From Synergistales bacterium Syner_01 (GTDB lineage: Bacteria > Synergistota > Synergistia > Synergistales > Aminobacteriaceae), in the NCBI GenBank assembly GCA_001604435.1, contig LVBO01000201.1, positions 1-5,016 of the forward strand: a stretch of DNA of 5,016 nucleotides, written 5' to 3'. The position numbers were made by a program, and so were the translations under genes. The stretch's first letter is position 1. The number at the start of each line of letters is the position of its first letter. This document shows positions 1-5,016 of the stretch, piece by piece. The notes under the pieces are model-generated. The model saw only the letters and a list, made by a program, of their open reading frames with translations. It had not been told where the DNA came from and did not search any database.

Positions 1-190
1 GGAGCACCGCCTCCAGACTCATGAACTGAATGTTGATGTTGTCCGCCGCGCGGCGGACGCTTTCCGCGCCCGTGCTCTGCATCTGCCCCAACACCACCGA
101 TGTGGTGCGGACGAACGTGACGCCCATCATACCGCCTATGACCAAGAACATGCAGATCGCTATACCCCATAGCTTTCCTTTGATCGACAT
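1..190 (-). CDS. Methyl-accepting chemotaxis protein, N-terminal fragment (runs off left edge)
   Basis: Sixty-three residues can be read from an ATG at 190-188. They begin MSIKGKLWGIAICMFLVIGG, a short positively charged start followed by one hydrophobic segment (about residues 8-27). A polar, helix-prone stretch follows (about 30-63), with alternating hydrophobic residues as in the first periplasmic helix of chemoreceptors. This start pattern is typical of membrane chemoreceptors, and the neighbouring gene is a full one in the same direction, so a second, tandem receptor is the best reading. The start is fixed by a strong ribosome site, AAAGGGGG at 205-198, seven bases before the ATG. The sensor, HAMP and signalling domains lie outside the window, so another membrane sensor, such as a histidine kinase or a cyclase with a Cache domain, is not excluded. 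Confidence 0.65.
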   Translation of the reverse strand, partial: MSIKGKLWGIAICMFLVIGGMMGVTFVRTTSVVLGQMQSTGAESVRRAADNINIQFMSLEAVL

Positions 191-210
191 GATCCATCCC
201 CCTTTGCTTC

Positions 211-232
211 GGATAAAAAACGTTTTTTAACC
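211..232. repeat. AT-rich near-perfect palindrome in the leader of the left-edge receptor gene
   Basis: The 22 bases from 211 to 232 read almost the same on both strands. The core AAAAAACGTTTTTT (215-228) is a perfect palindrome and is extended by T214/A229 and GG/CC at the ends, with a single mismatch (213 against 230). It lies at or just after the predicted transcription start of the receptor gene and about 20 bases before its start codon. It could be an operator or a 5' RNA hairpin. Neither role is shown by the sequence alone. Confidence 0.55.
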
Positions 233-238
233 TTTAAT

Positions 239-267
239 ACTTTATCATGCGTTATGTCTTTTGCAAA
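239..267 (-). promoter_or_regulatory. Candidate sigma70-type promoter for the left-edge receptor gene
   Basis: On the minus strand TTTGCA (267-262) and TAAAGT (244-239) are separated by 17 bases. Each matches four of six consensus positions. TGA directly before the -10 gives an extended -10 (TGn) element. Transcription would start near 232, giving a leader of roughly 40 bases before the ATG at 190. The region is AT-rich compared with the genes around it. The assignment is by eye and alternatives exist. Confidence 0.4.
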
Positions 268-296
268 GATTCATACATCCTGTTTTTTCTCATACA

Positions 297-335
297 CGAC
301 ACGGGTGAAGAGGAGGCTCCTCTTCACCCGTGTCG
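297..335 (-). terminator. Perfect 19-bp inverted repeat after the complete chemoreceptor gene; probable terminator or 3' stabiliser
   Basis: Bases 297-315 (CGACACGGGTGAAGAGGAG) are exactly complementary to 317-335 around a single central base at 316. As RNA this would fold into a very stable hairpin with a small loop. It begins 30 bases after the stop codon of the receptor gene at 366-368 and lies before the promoter region of the next gene in the same direction, where a terminator is expected. It lacks a classical U-tract: the minus-strand RNA continues UGUAUGAGAAAAAACAGG. It is therefore either a terminator without a U-run or a hairpin that protects the 3' end. Confidence 0.6.
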
Positions 336-365
336 AGCGGTCCATTTCCTATTCCGTTGCGTCGT

Positions 366-2498
366 TCAGCGTTTCGGCGCAAGGCCGGTTCCTTCCGCGG
401 CGACCTTGAAGCGCCCCACGGAGCGCTGCATCTCCTCCGACAGGCGCACCAAATCCCCCGCCGTCGACGCGATGCTCTCCGTCATGCGCCCCTGCTCGTC
501 CATCGAGCGGTTGATGCTCTCCACCTGCTCGGCGATCTCCGAACCCGAACGCGCCACGTGATCCATCCCCGCGGTCATCTCCTCCGCGCTCGCCGACTGC
601 TCTTCCATCGTCGCCGCGATCGACTGCACGTTCTCCGAAATCGACGCCACCTTCACCACCACGTCGTCGATCACCGTCTTCGTCTCCTTCGCACGCTCGA
701 CGAGCTGTTTGATCTGCTCCGCGCTTCCCTTCTGGTCCTTCATCGCGTTCTCGGTCTTCCCCGAGATCTCCCCGATCACCCGGCCCACCTCGCCGGCGGC
801 CCGGTTCGACTCCTCGGCCAGCTTCCTGACCTCCTCGGCGACGACCGCGAAACCGCGTCCCGCCTCTCCGGCACGCGCGGCCTCGATGGCCGCGTTCAGC
901 GCCAGCAGGTTCGTCTGGTCCGCGATCTGCGTGATGGTGTTGACGAATCCCGTGATCCCCGACACCGACTTCGCGAGGTCGCCGACGGCGGCGCTTACCT
1001 GTTCGCCGGACGTGGAGACCTTCTCGATCAGCCCCGCCATGTCGTCGAGCGCCTTCCCGCCCTTCTCGGCGGCATGGGAGATCTCCTGCGCCCGCTCGCC
1101 CGTCTCGACGGCGGCCTGCGCTCCGGCCTGGGCGCCGCTGGACACCTCTTCGATTCCGGCGTTCGCCTCCTCGATGGCGCTCCCGGTTTCCTGCGTGTTC
1201 CGAGCCACCTTCCCGACGAGCGCGATGACCTCCTGCACGGACGCGCTGCTCTGTTCCGAGGCGGCGCTCATGTCCTCCGCGCGGGAGAGTACCTTGCGCG
1301 AGTTGTCGATGATGTTCCGGACCGCTTCGGCCGTGCCGCCGATCATGTCGTTGACGGCCGAGGCGACGTTCTTGATCTCCTCGATGGAGGTCTTGACGGC
1401 GAGCGTCTTGGTCAGGTCGCCCGTCTCGGCGACGTTCCGCGCGCCTGCGGCCACGGCCTGGAGGGGCTTGGCGAGACTGCGGGAGAAGAAGACGACGACG
1501 ACGACGGCGACGAGGAGCACCGCGGCGATGCCTAAATAAACGGCCCGCTCCATCGCGCCGACCGCGGCGAGCGACTCGGCCGTCGCCGCCGCGGCCGCGA
1601 CGATGTACCCATTGGCGAGGCTCTTGTACGCCAACGTTTTTTCTTCTCCTTCATAGAAGTACGAAAAGCGACCGCTCGGCTCTTTCAGCATAACGTCGGC
1701 GAAGGAGGCCATGGAACCTTCCGAAACTTTCCGCAGATCGGGACCGTCGAACGAGAGCGTCGGGTGGTAGAGAAAACGGAGATCGCGGTTCATCAGGAAG
1801 GGATAGCCCGTGTCGTAAATTTTTACCGACGCCAGCATCGTGCGGACAAAGGAAAAATCGAAGGACATGCCGGCGACGGCGGCGATTTTGTCTCCGATGA
1901 CGATCGGCATGGTGTAGGTGACGAGATCCTCCCCCGTTTGGGAGCGGGCGAGGTCGCCCCAGTAGGGACGCCCCGTGTCCAGCGGCGTCCAGAACCACGA
2001 GGTCGAGGGCTCCTTCCGGTCGATGAGCTTGGCGGGGGAAAACTGCTCGCTGTCCATGAACATGTAGAGCGAGTCCGGGTCTTTTCTTTGGAACCCCACG
2101 CTGAAGACCTTCTGGACGCCGAAAACCTCCGGGTTGAATATCATGAAGAGGCTGCGCGCTTCGACGGACTGCATCCCCAGGTCGGCGATGAACTTGCCGT
2201 TCTGGCTTGCGAACTGCCGGACCACGACGTCGGCCACGTCGGCGTTGAGCATCGCCGACGTGAACCGGGTGCTCACAAGCGAGGAAAGCGCCTGCAGTAT
2301 GCCGTCGAAACGATTGAAGACCGCGTCCAGTTCGTGCGCAAGTCCGTTGGCCACGGAGATTTCATAGTCGTTCACCATCCGGCGCGTGTTGTCGCCCGCG
2401 ATTTTCATGGCGTAAAATCCTATTCCGCCGACGGATACGATCAACAGCGCGAGCACGACAACGAGAATGCGGGAACCCAGCCGATTCAGTTTCATCAT
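366..2498 (-). CDS. Methyl-accepting chemotaxis protein with dCache-type periplasmic sensor, HAMP and signalling domain (710 aa)
   Basis: This is a transmembrane chemoreceptor that would sense a ligand outside the inner membrane and control CheA through CheW. In order: TM1 (about 9-31); a periplasmic region (about 36-314) with a dCache-like block, W168-F-W, P172, Y179 and the MSFDFSF strand with D214, then GYPFLMN and YHP; TM2 (about 318-338, Val-rich); HAMP (about 339-391); and a long coiled-coil signalling domain (about 392-697). The hairpin tip is unmistakable: IADQTNLLALNAAIEAARAG (524-543), then EAGRGFAVVAEEVRKLAEES. Roughly 305 residues after HAMP fit the 44-heptad receptor class (inference). 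The C-terminus, GTGLAPKR, has no NWETF-like CheR/CheB tether. There are two adjacent ATGs (2498 and 2495). GAGGAG at 2509-2504 is 5 bases from the first and 8 from the second, so the protein may be 709 aa. The gene lies 91 bases after the PilZ gene in the same direction. The ligand is unknown. Confidence 0.97.
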   Translation of the reverse strand: MMKLNRLGSRILVVVLALLIVSVGGIGFYAMKIAGDNTRRMVNDYEISVANGLAHELDAVFNRFDGILQALSSLVSTRFTSAMLNADVADVVVRQFASQNGKFIADLGMQSVEARSLFMIFNPEVFGVQKVFSVGFQRKDPDSLYMFMDSEQFSPAKLIDRKEPSTSWFWTPLDTGRPYWGDLARSQTGEDLVTYTMPIVIGDKIAAVAGMSFDFSFVRTMLASVKIYDTGYPFLMNRDLRFLYHPTLSFDGPDLRKVSEGSMASFADVMLKEPSGRFSYFYEGEEKTLAYKSLANGYIVAAAAATAESLAAVGAMERAVYLGIAAVLLVAVVVVVFFSRSLAKPLQAVAAGARNVAETGDLTKTLAVKTSIEEIKNVASAVNDMIGGTAEAVRNIIDNSRKVLSRAEDMSAASEQSSASVQEVIALVGKVARNTQETGSAIEEANAGIEEVSSGAQAGAQAAVETGERAQEISHAAEKGGKALDDMAGLIEKVSTSGEQVSAAVGDLAKSVSGITGFVNTITQIADQTNLLALNAAIEAARAGEAGRGFAVVAEEVRKLAEESNRAAGEVGRVIGEISGKTENAMKDQKGSAEQIKQLVERAKETKTVIDDVVVKVASISENVQSIAATMEEQSASAEEMTAGMDHVARSGSEIAEQVESINRSMDEQGRMTESIASTAGDLVRLSEEMQRSVGRFKVAAEGTGLAPKR
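1491..1505. repeat. Five tandem GAC triplets within the TM2 codons of the chemoreceptor
   Basis: Bases 1491-1505 are five GAC units, read on the coding strand as GTC codons for the poly-Val run of the second membrane segment. A further GGC GAC GAG GAG follows. Such a triplet run could gain or lose a unit in frame and change TM2 length by one residue. It may equally be simple codon preference for Val in a GC-rich genome. Confidence 0.8.
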
Positions 2499-2525
2499 GT
2501 CATCTCCTCGAAAAGAATATGAAAT

Positions 2526-2554
2526 ACACTACTCTTTTTATTACCATAAAGCAA
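2526..2554 (-). promoter_or_regulatory. Weak candidate promoter for the complete chemoreceptor gene
   Basis: In the 91-base AT-rich gap between the PilZ and receptor genes, TTGCTT (2554-2549) and TAGTGT (2531-2526) are 17 bases apart on the minus strand. They match three and four of six consensus positions. If real, the receptor could be transcribed alone as well as by read-through from the PilZ gene. I see no convincing hairpin terminator in this gap. Confidence 0.25.
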
Positions 2555-2589
2555 GCGCCCCTCGCGAAGCAATAAAGGAAGAAGGAGAA

Positions 2590-3006
2590 TCAGATCGCGC
2601 CTCTCCGCCGCCGGAACTCCGCGAAGAGCTCGACAAGCTTGAACTGCTCCTCGGGCGAAGGTTCGTCGAACTCCACCCCCGCCGTGAAAAGACCCGCGCT
2701 CCGCTGGTAGATCTTCAGAAAATGCCCGTCGAGATGAAAGAAATCTTTTTTCAGGGGAAAACGGAAACGGCTGTCGGCCCATTCGAACACCTCCGGGCGC
2801 AGCGTCCGCCCCCTTTGGAAGGGGTTGAACCGGAGCTTCATGCCTGCGACGCTCAAGTCGAGCACTTCGGCGGGCAACCATACATCATGGTTGTGCAGGC
2901 GAAATTCCGTGCGGAGGGTGCACTCCACCCGAAAAAAACGGCGGCTCTCCTGTCCGGGCGCCGAGGCTATCTTCGCCTGTTTTTTCGTCGTATCGAAAGA
3001 ATGCAT
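2590..3006 (-). CDS. Single-domain PilZ protein, probable c-di-GMP receptor (138 aa)
   Basis: PilZ domains bind cyclic di-GMP and relay it to motility, surface adhesion or exopolysaccharide machinery. Both binding signatures are present. The RxxxR motif is R22-R-F-F-R26, in SRRFFRVE. The D/NxSxxG motif is D50-L-S-V-A-G55, in VLDLSVAGMKL. Their spacing (28 residues) and the later strand ending in GVEFDEPS (110-117), followed by a C-terminal helix, are normal for the family. Residues 1-20 look flexible and there is no membrane segment, so the protein is cytoplasmic. Its length fits a stand-alone PilZ protein without a YcgR-type N-terminal domain. The start at 3006 has AAGG (3016-3013) six bases upstream. 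The gene runs in the same direction as the chemoreceptor 91 bases downstream and is divergent from the GAF-like gene. The binding residues appear intact; the downstream partner is unknown. Confidence 0.93.
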   Translation of the reverse strand: MHSFDTTKKQAKIASAPGQESRRFFRVECTLRTEFRLHNHDVWLPAEVLDLSVAGMKLRFNPFQRGRTLRPEVFEWADSRFRFPLKKDFFHLDGHFLKIYQRSAGLFTAGVEFDEPSPEEQFKLVELFAEFRRRRGAI

Positions 3007-3040
3007 AACTCACCTTAGTCTTTTGTCAAAGAACGCAGAC

Positions 3041-3103
3041 GGGCGTCCTCGGATTTTTTTTGTGGCGTCTTTCGCAACTTTAAGATACCATAGAGGCGTC
3101 TTC
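3041..3103. repeat. Three short direct repeats, consensus NGGCGTCYTY, upstream of the PilZ gene
   Basis: On the plus strand GGGCGTCCTC (3041-3050), TGGCGTCTTT (3063-3072) and AGGCGTCTTC (3094-3103) share GGCGTC followed by pyrimidines. Their starts are 22 and 31 bases apart, close to two and three helical turns, so all would face the same side of the DNA. They overlap and follow the candidate PilZ promoter, a position where a repressor could act. The six-base core is short and occurs elsewhere in this GC-rich window (for example at 3241), so chance is possible. Confidence 0.35.
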
Positions 3104-3110
3104 CTGACCA
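3082..3110 (-). promoter_or_regulatory. Candidate promoter for the PilZ gene
   Basis: On the minus strand TGGTCA (3110-3105) and TATCTT (3087-3082) are separated by exactly 17 bases, each matching four of six sigma70 consensus positions. Transcription would begin near 3075, leaving a leader of about 70 bases before the ATG at 3006. One of the GGCGTC repeats (3095-3100) falls inside the spacer and two others fall in the leader. The call is by eye. Confidence 0.35.
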
Positions 3111-3124
3111 TAAAAAAGAGTCGC

Positions 3125-3158
3125 CCCGATCTCCGGGAAAGGGGAGCCCGGAGTCGGG
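3125..3158. promoter_or_regulatory. Strong stem-loop in the divergent intergenic region
   Basis: Bases 3125-3137 (CCCGATCTCCGGG) pair with 3147-3158 (CCCGGAGTCGGG) in a 12-bp stem with one bulged base (3130) and a nine-base loop, AAAGGGGAG. On the plus strand it would sit in the leader of the GAF-like gene, about 35 bases before its start. On the minus strand it is followed, after seven bases, by six Ts (3117-3112). It could therefore be a terminator that stops antisense transcription from entering the PilZ gene. Both readings are possible. Confidence 0.45.
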
Positions 3159-3179
3159 ATCGTGTATACCCGCCCCCAT

Positions 3180-3186
3180 GAAGGGA
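3180..3186 (+). promoter_or_regulatory. Ribosome binding site favouring a TTG start
   Basis: GAAGGGA is the only good Shine-Dalgarno match close to the start of the GAF-like gene. Counting from AAGGG, the spacer to TTG at 3193 is seven bases, and to ATG at 3199 it is thirteen. The spacing favours TTG, while codon identity favours ATG. A four-codon reading frame (ATG at 3178, TGA at 3190-3192) overlaps the site and ends directly before the TTG, but it has no ribosome site of its own. Confidence 0.5.
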
Positions 3187-3192
3187 TGTTGA

Positions 3193-4869
3193 TTGTTCAT
3201 GAAGGATCTTTTTGAACGGACGGAATTTCTTTTGAACGGAGGCGTCCTCACGCTGCTTTCCGACAGCCTCGCCGCCCACGCGGCGCGAGGGATGATCCTC
3301 CGGCCGGAGGGAGAGGACCTGACCGTTCTCGAAGCGTTCGGCGCCGGAGTGGAAAGCCTCTTCCTCAAAGGAAGGGCCCGGGATATTCAAAACGTTTTTC
3401 CGTCCCCCTTCCTCCGCGAGGCGTACGACGTGGCGACGGCCCCCCTCCCGGGGGAGTGGCCGTGGGGGATTCGTCTTCGCGGGAGAGACTGGGTCTTTTT
3501 CGTCCTCCTCTCGGAGGAACCCCCGAAAGAGCTGCTCGACCAGATGCCTTCATTGGCCGGACTGCTGAACCTCTGGCAGAAACACCAGAAGACGTCCGGG
3601 ACGGAAGAGCGTCTTTCCAAGCTGGCGTACATGGTCCTGGCGACGAAGAGCACGCTCGCGTCGGTCTTCGAGCCGATGGGGCTGGACTACTTCGGCGCGT
3701 TCCTGTGCGACGTCCTCACGGAGAGCTTGTTTCCCTCGCGCCTCTCCATCGTTCTGGATAAAGGCGGACGTCTCTCGCGCCTCGACGGCGAGGATATACC
3801 GATGCCTCCCCGCAAAGGGATCTTCGCGCGAGACATTCTCTCCCCCGTTCCCGTGCTGCTGGAGGAATCCATGCGCGACTCGGTCGGCGAAGCGGTTTTC
3901 CACGATCTTGCCGGAGAGTGGTCCGCCATTCTCCCGATCATCGGCGGGGACGCCAGGCTCTTCTGCCTTCTCCGCTGGGAGACGCTCCCCGGCGAGGAGG
4001 CCCTCAACTTCATGGAACTGCTGGGAAATGTCGCGTCGAAAGCGCTCTCCATTTCCGCGATGCGGGAGGAGAAGGAGCGGAACATGCAGGAGCTTTCACG
4101 GAGAGCTTTCCTGCTGAACGCGCTCCACGAGGCGGCCCTCAAGTTCCTTGAACAAACGTCGAAGGAAGAGCTGCTGCTCCAGATACTCGACATCTTCTCC
4201 GAGATGACCCAGGCCCCGCGCGCCGTGCTTGTGGCATGGCAACCGCACGCCGGCGGGTACGTCGTCTTCGCCTCGAAGGAGGACGGAGTCCTGCAGCGCA
4301 CAGGGCGTCCGGCGGGCTTCCCCATAGGAATTCTCGAAGGGGATCGCCCTTCCTCTTTTACAATGGAGGAGGGAAAACGGCTGTTCGCCTTCATGGAGGT
4401 CCCCTTCCTCGCGTCGCTCGACGCAATGGAAGGAATCAAGTTGATCTTCCCTCTCTGGGACGGCGACCGCCTTGTCGCCTTCATCGCGGTCTCCGAGCCG
4501 CTTCCTGGCACGGACACGATGGACGTGGCAACGCTGGAGATCCTCGCCCGCACCGCGTCCGCCGCGATGCTGAGCCGGGAGTGGGAGTCGGCGCGGCTCG
4601 CCTCCGGCAAGTACCTGAACGTCGCGGCGCTGGTCCACTGGGAGAGCGAGCGAATCCGCGAGGAGATCGCCGCCGAGGGCGGGACGCCGATGCTCCTCAA
4701 AGGACCCGTCGGCGTTCCCGTATCCGCCGATCAGGAGCGGCTCTGCCGCCTCGTCGTCCGGATGGAGGACGCCACGGTGTGCGTCGCGGAGGATCCTTCC
4801 GAACCGCTGACCGCCTTTTTCCCCTCCGCCGCGGGGTGGACGGTCCAGAAATTCCCCCCCGGGAAGTAA
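3193..4869 (+). CDS. Soluble protein with tandem divergent GAF-like domains; function unknown (558 aa)
   Basis: I do not recognise a named gene. The protein has no signal peptide or membrane segment and should be cytoplasmic. Its fold pattern suggests GAF-type sensory modules: a weak one at about 10-130, a second at about 140-290 (helix, then RLSIVLD, later WSAILPIIGG and LFCLLRW, closing helix), and a third at about 305-465 (helix FLLNALHEAALKFLEQ, SKEELLLQILDIFSEMTQ, RAVLVAW, then IKLIFPLWDGDRLVAFIAVS and a closing helix). A charged helix (about 285-302) links the last two. The tail (about 470-558) is unassigned and may be a decayed GGDEF-like remnant. No kinase, HD-GYP, EAL or DNA-binding domain is seen. 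Start choice: GAAGGGA (3180-3186) is optimally spaced for TTG at 3193, whereas ATG at 3199 would be about 13 bases away and give 556 aa. The gene is divergent from the PilZ gene and ends 9 bases before the convergent deacetylase. Domain calls are by eye. Confidence 0.85.
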   Translation: MFMKDLFERTEFLLNGGVLTLLSDSLAAHAARGMILRPEGEDLTVLEAFGAGVESLFLKGRARDIQNVFPSPFLREAYDVATAPLPGEWPWGIRLRGRDWVFFVLLSEEPPKELLDQMPSLAGLLNLWQKHQKTSGTEERLSKLAYMVLATKSTLASVFEPMGLDYFGAFLCDVLTESLFPSRLSIVLDKGGRLSRLDGEDIPMPPRKGIFARDILSPVPVLLEESMRDSVGEAVFHDLAGEWSAILPIIGGDARLFCLLRWETLPGEEALNFMELLGNVASKALSISAMREEKERNMQELSRRAFLLNALHEAALKFLEQTSKEELLLQILDIFSEMTQAPRAVLVAWQPHAGGYVVFASKEDGVLQRTGRPAGFPIGILEGDRPSSFTMEEGKRLFAFMEVPFLASLDAMEGIKLIFPLWDGDRLVAFIAVSEPLPGTDTMDVATLEILARTASAAMLSREWESARLASGKYLNVAALVHWESERIREEIAAEGGTPMLLKGPVGVPVSADQERLCRLVVRMEDATVCVAEDPSEPLTAFFPSAAGWTVQKFPPGK

Positions 4870-4878
4870 GCGCGGTTG

Positions 4879-5016
4879 CTACATTTCGTCGACGACGACG
4901 AAGGAGAATCCTTTCTCGCGGTAGCCGTCGATGATTCGCGGCAGCGCGTCGATGGTCGGCGCGACGCCGACGTGCAGCAGCACGATGTCGCCCTCTTTCG
5001 CCTTGGACAGCACCTT
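4879..5016 (-). CDS. Polysaccharide deacetylase (NodB/CE4-type), C-terminal fragment (runs off right edge)
   Basis: The last 45 residues and a TAG stop (4881-4879) are visible. They include EGDIVLLHVG, then TIDALPRIIDGYREKGFSFV and VVDEM at the end. This is the classical end of the NodB homology domain: a strand with LLH, whose His is a catalytic residue in CE4 enzymes, then a helix of the form T-x-ALP-x-II, a G-[FY]-x-F-V strand and a D-E-[LM] close. Such enzymes remove acetyl groups from peptidoglycan, chitin-like or exopolysaccharide amino sugars at the cell envelope. The residue after His is Val where many members have Asp. The metal-binding motifs lie beyond the window, so activity cannot be judged. 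The gene is convergent with the GAF-like gene, nine bases between stops, with no clear terminator between them. Confidence 0.85.
   Translation of the reverse strand, partial: KVLSKAKEGDIVLLHVGVAPTIDALPRIIDGYREKGFSFVVVDEM

Noticed and set aside
330..1535. A 401-codon open frame on the plus strand
   Set aside because: It is antisense to the chemoreceptor signalling domain, its translation is Arg/His/Asp/Leu-rich low-complexity sequence without domain features, and it exists because high GC removes stop codons. The minus frame has unmistakable MCP motifs.
709..1539. A 276-codon plus-strand frame rich in Ser and Ala
   Set aside because: It overlaps the chemoreceptor in antisense, with composition typical of the reverse reading of coiled-coil codons and no ribosome site or family motif.
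1764..2522. A 252-codon plus-strand frame opposite the receptor sensor domain
   Set aside because: It is antisense to the well-supported dCache and TM1 region. The protein is charged low-complexity sequence without recognisable structure.
2551..2570. An apparent symmetric GC-rich element between the PilZ and receptor genes
   Set aside because: The symmetry is mainly a mirror repeat (AAGCGC...CGCGAA). It does not form a stable hairpin, so it is not called a terminator.
2467..3018. A 183-codon plus-strand frame opposite the PilZ gene
   Set aside because: It covers the PilZ gene in antisense. The PilZ frame carries both c-di-GMP binding motifs and a proper ribosome site.
3038..3061. A possible plus-strand intrinsic terminator: short GC hairpin followed by eight Ts (3054-3061)
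   Set aside because: The best stem is only four pairs and does not adjoin the T-run, and no plus-strand gene ends here.
3687..4700. A 337-codon minus-strand frame inside the GAF-like gene
   Set aside because: Its translation is Ser/Arg-rich without domain pattern, while the plus frame shows regular alternating helices and strands and a good ribosome site.
4885..4902. A seven-base inverted repeat (TTCGTCG/CGACGAA) just beyond the stop of the GAF-like gene
   Set aside because: It arises from repeated Val and Asp codons in the deacetylase end, lacks a U-run and lies within coding sequence. It is a poor terminator candidate.

Overview
The window is about 5 kb of GC-rich bacterial DNA with compact genes and short, AT-rich intergenic gaps. 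It contains chemoreceptor (methyl-accepting chemotaxis protein, MCP) genes, a PilZ-domain gene, an orphan GAF-like regulatory protein and the end of a polysaccharide deacetylase. The organism is probably a motile or surface-sensing bacterium. Several MCP genes in tandem, a stand-alone PilZ gene and high GC would fit Synergistota or a deltaproteobacterial-type lineage, but this is an impression from gene style and not a proven assignment. I see no mobile elements, tRNA, rRNA or CRISPR.

Layout, left to right. Positions 1-190 (minus) hold the N-terminus of one chemoreceptor that runs off the left edge. Positions 191-365 are intergenic: a likely promoter and an AT-rich palindrome in front of that gene, and a perfect 19-bp inverted repeat just after the next gene. 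Positions 366-2498 (minus) hold a complete 710-aa chemoreceptor with TM, dCache-type periplasmic domain, TM, HAMP and signalling domain. Positions 2590-3006 (minus) hold a complete 138-aa single-domain PilZ protein. Positions 3007-3192 are a divergent intergenic region with a candidate PilZ promoter, three short GGCGTC repeats and a strong stem-loop. Positions 3193-4869 (plus) hold a 558-aa soluble protein that looks like two or three divergent GAF-like domains with an unassigned, possibly degenerate GGDEF-like tail. Positions 4879-5016 (minus) hold the C-terminal 45 residues of a NodB-type deacetylase, convergent with the GAF-like gene and only 9 nt from it.

How the genes may work together: the PilZ gene lies directly upstream of, and in the same direction as, the complete chemoreceptor. 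This suggests that c-di-GMP sensing and chemotaxis input are expressed together. The GAF-like gene is transcribed divergently from the PilZ gene and may be another cytoplasmic sensor in the same regulatory neighbourhood. That link is inference from position only. Nothing here is a clear-cut new system. The most worthwhile items are the uncharacterised GAF-like protein with its odd C-terminus, the architecture of the divergent control region, and the chemoreceptor sensor domain that lacks the usual amino-acid-binding arginine.
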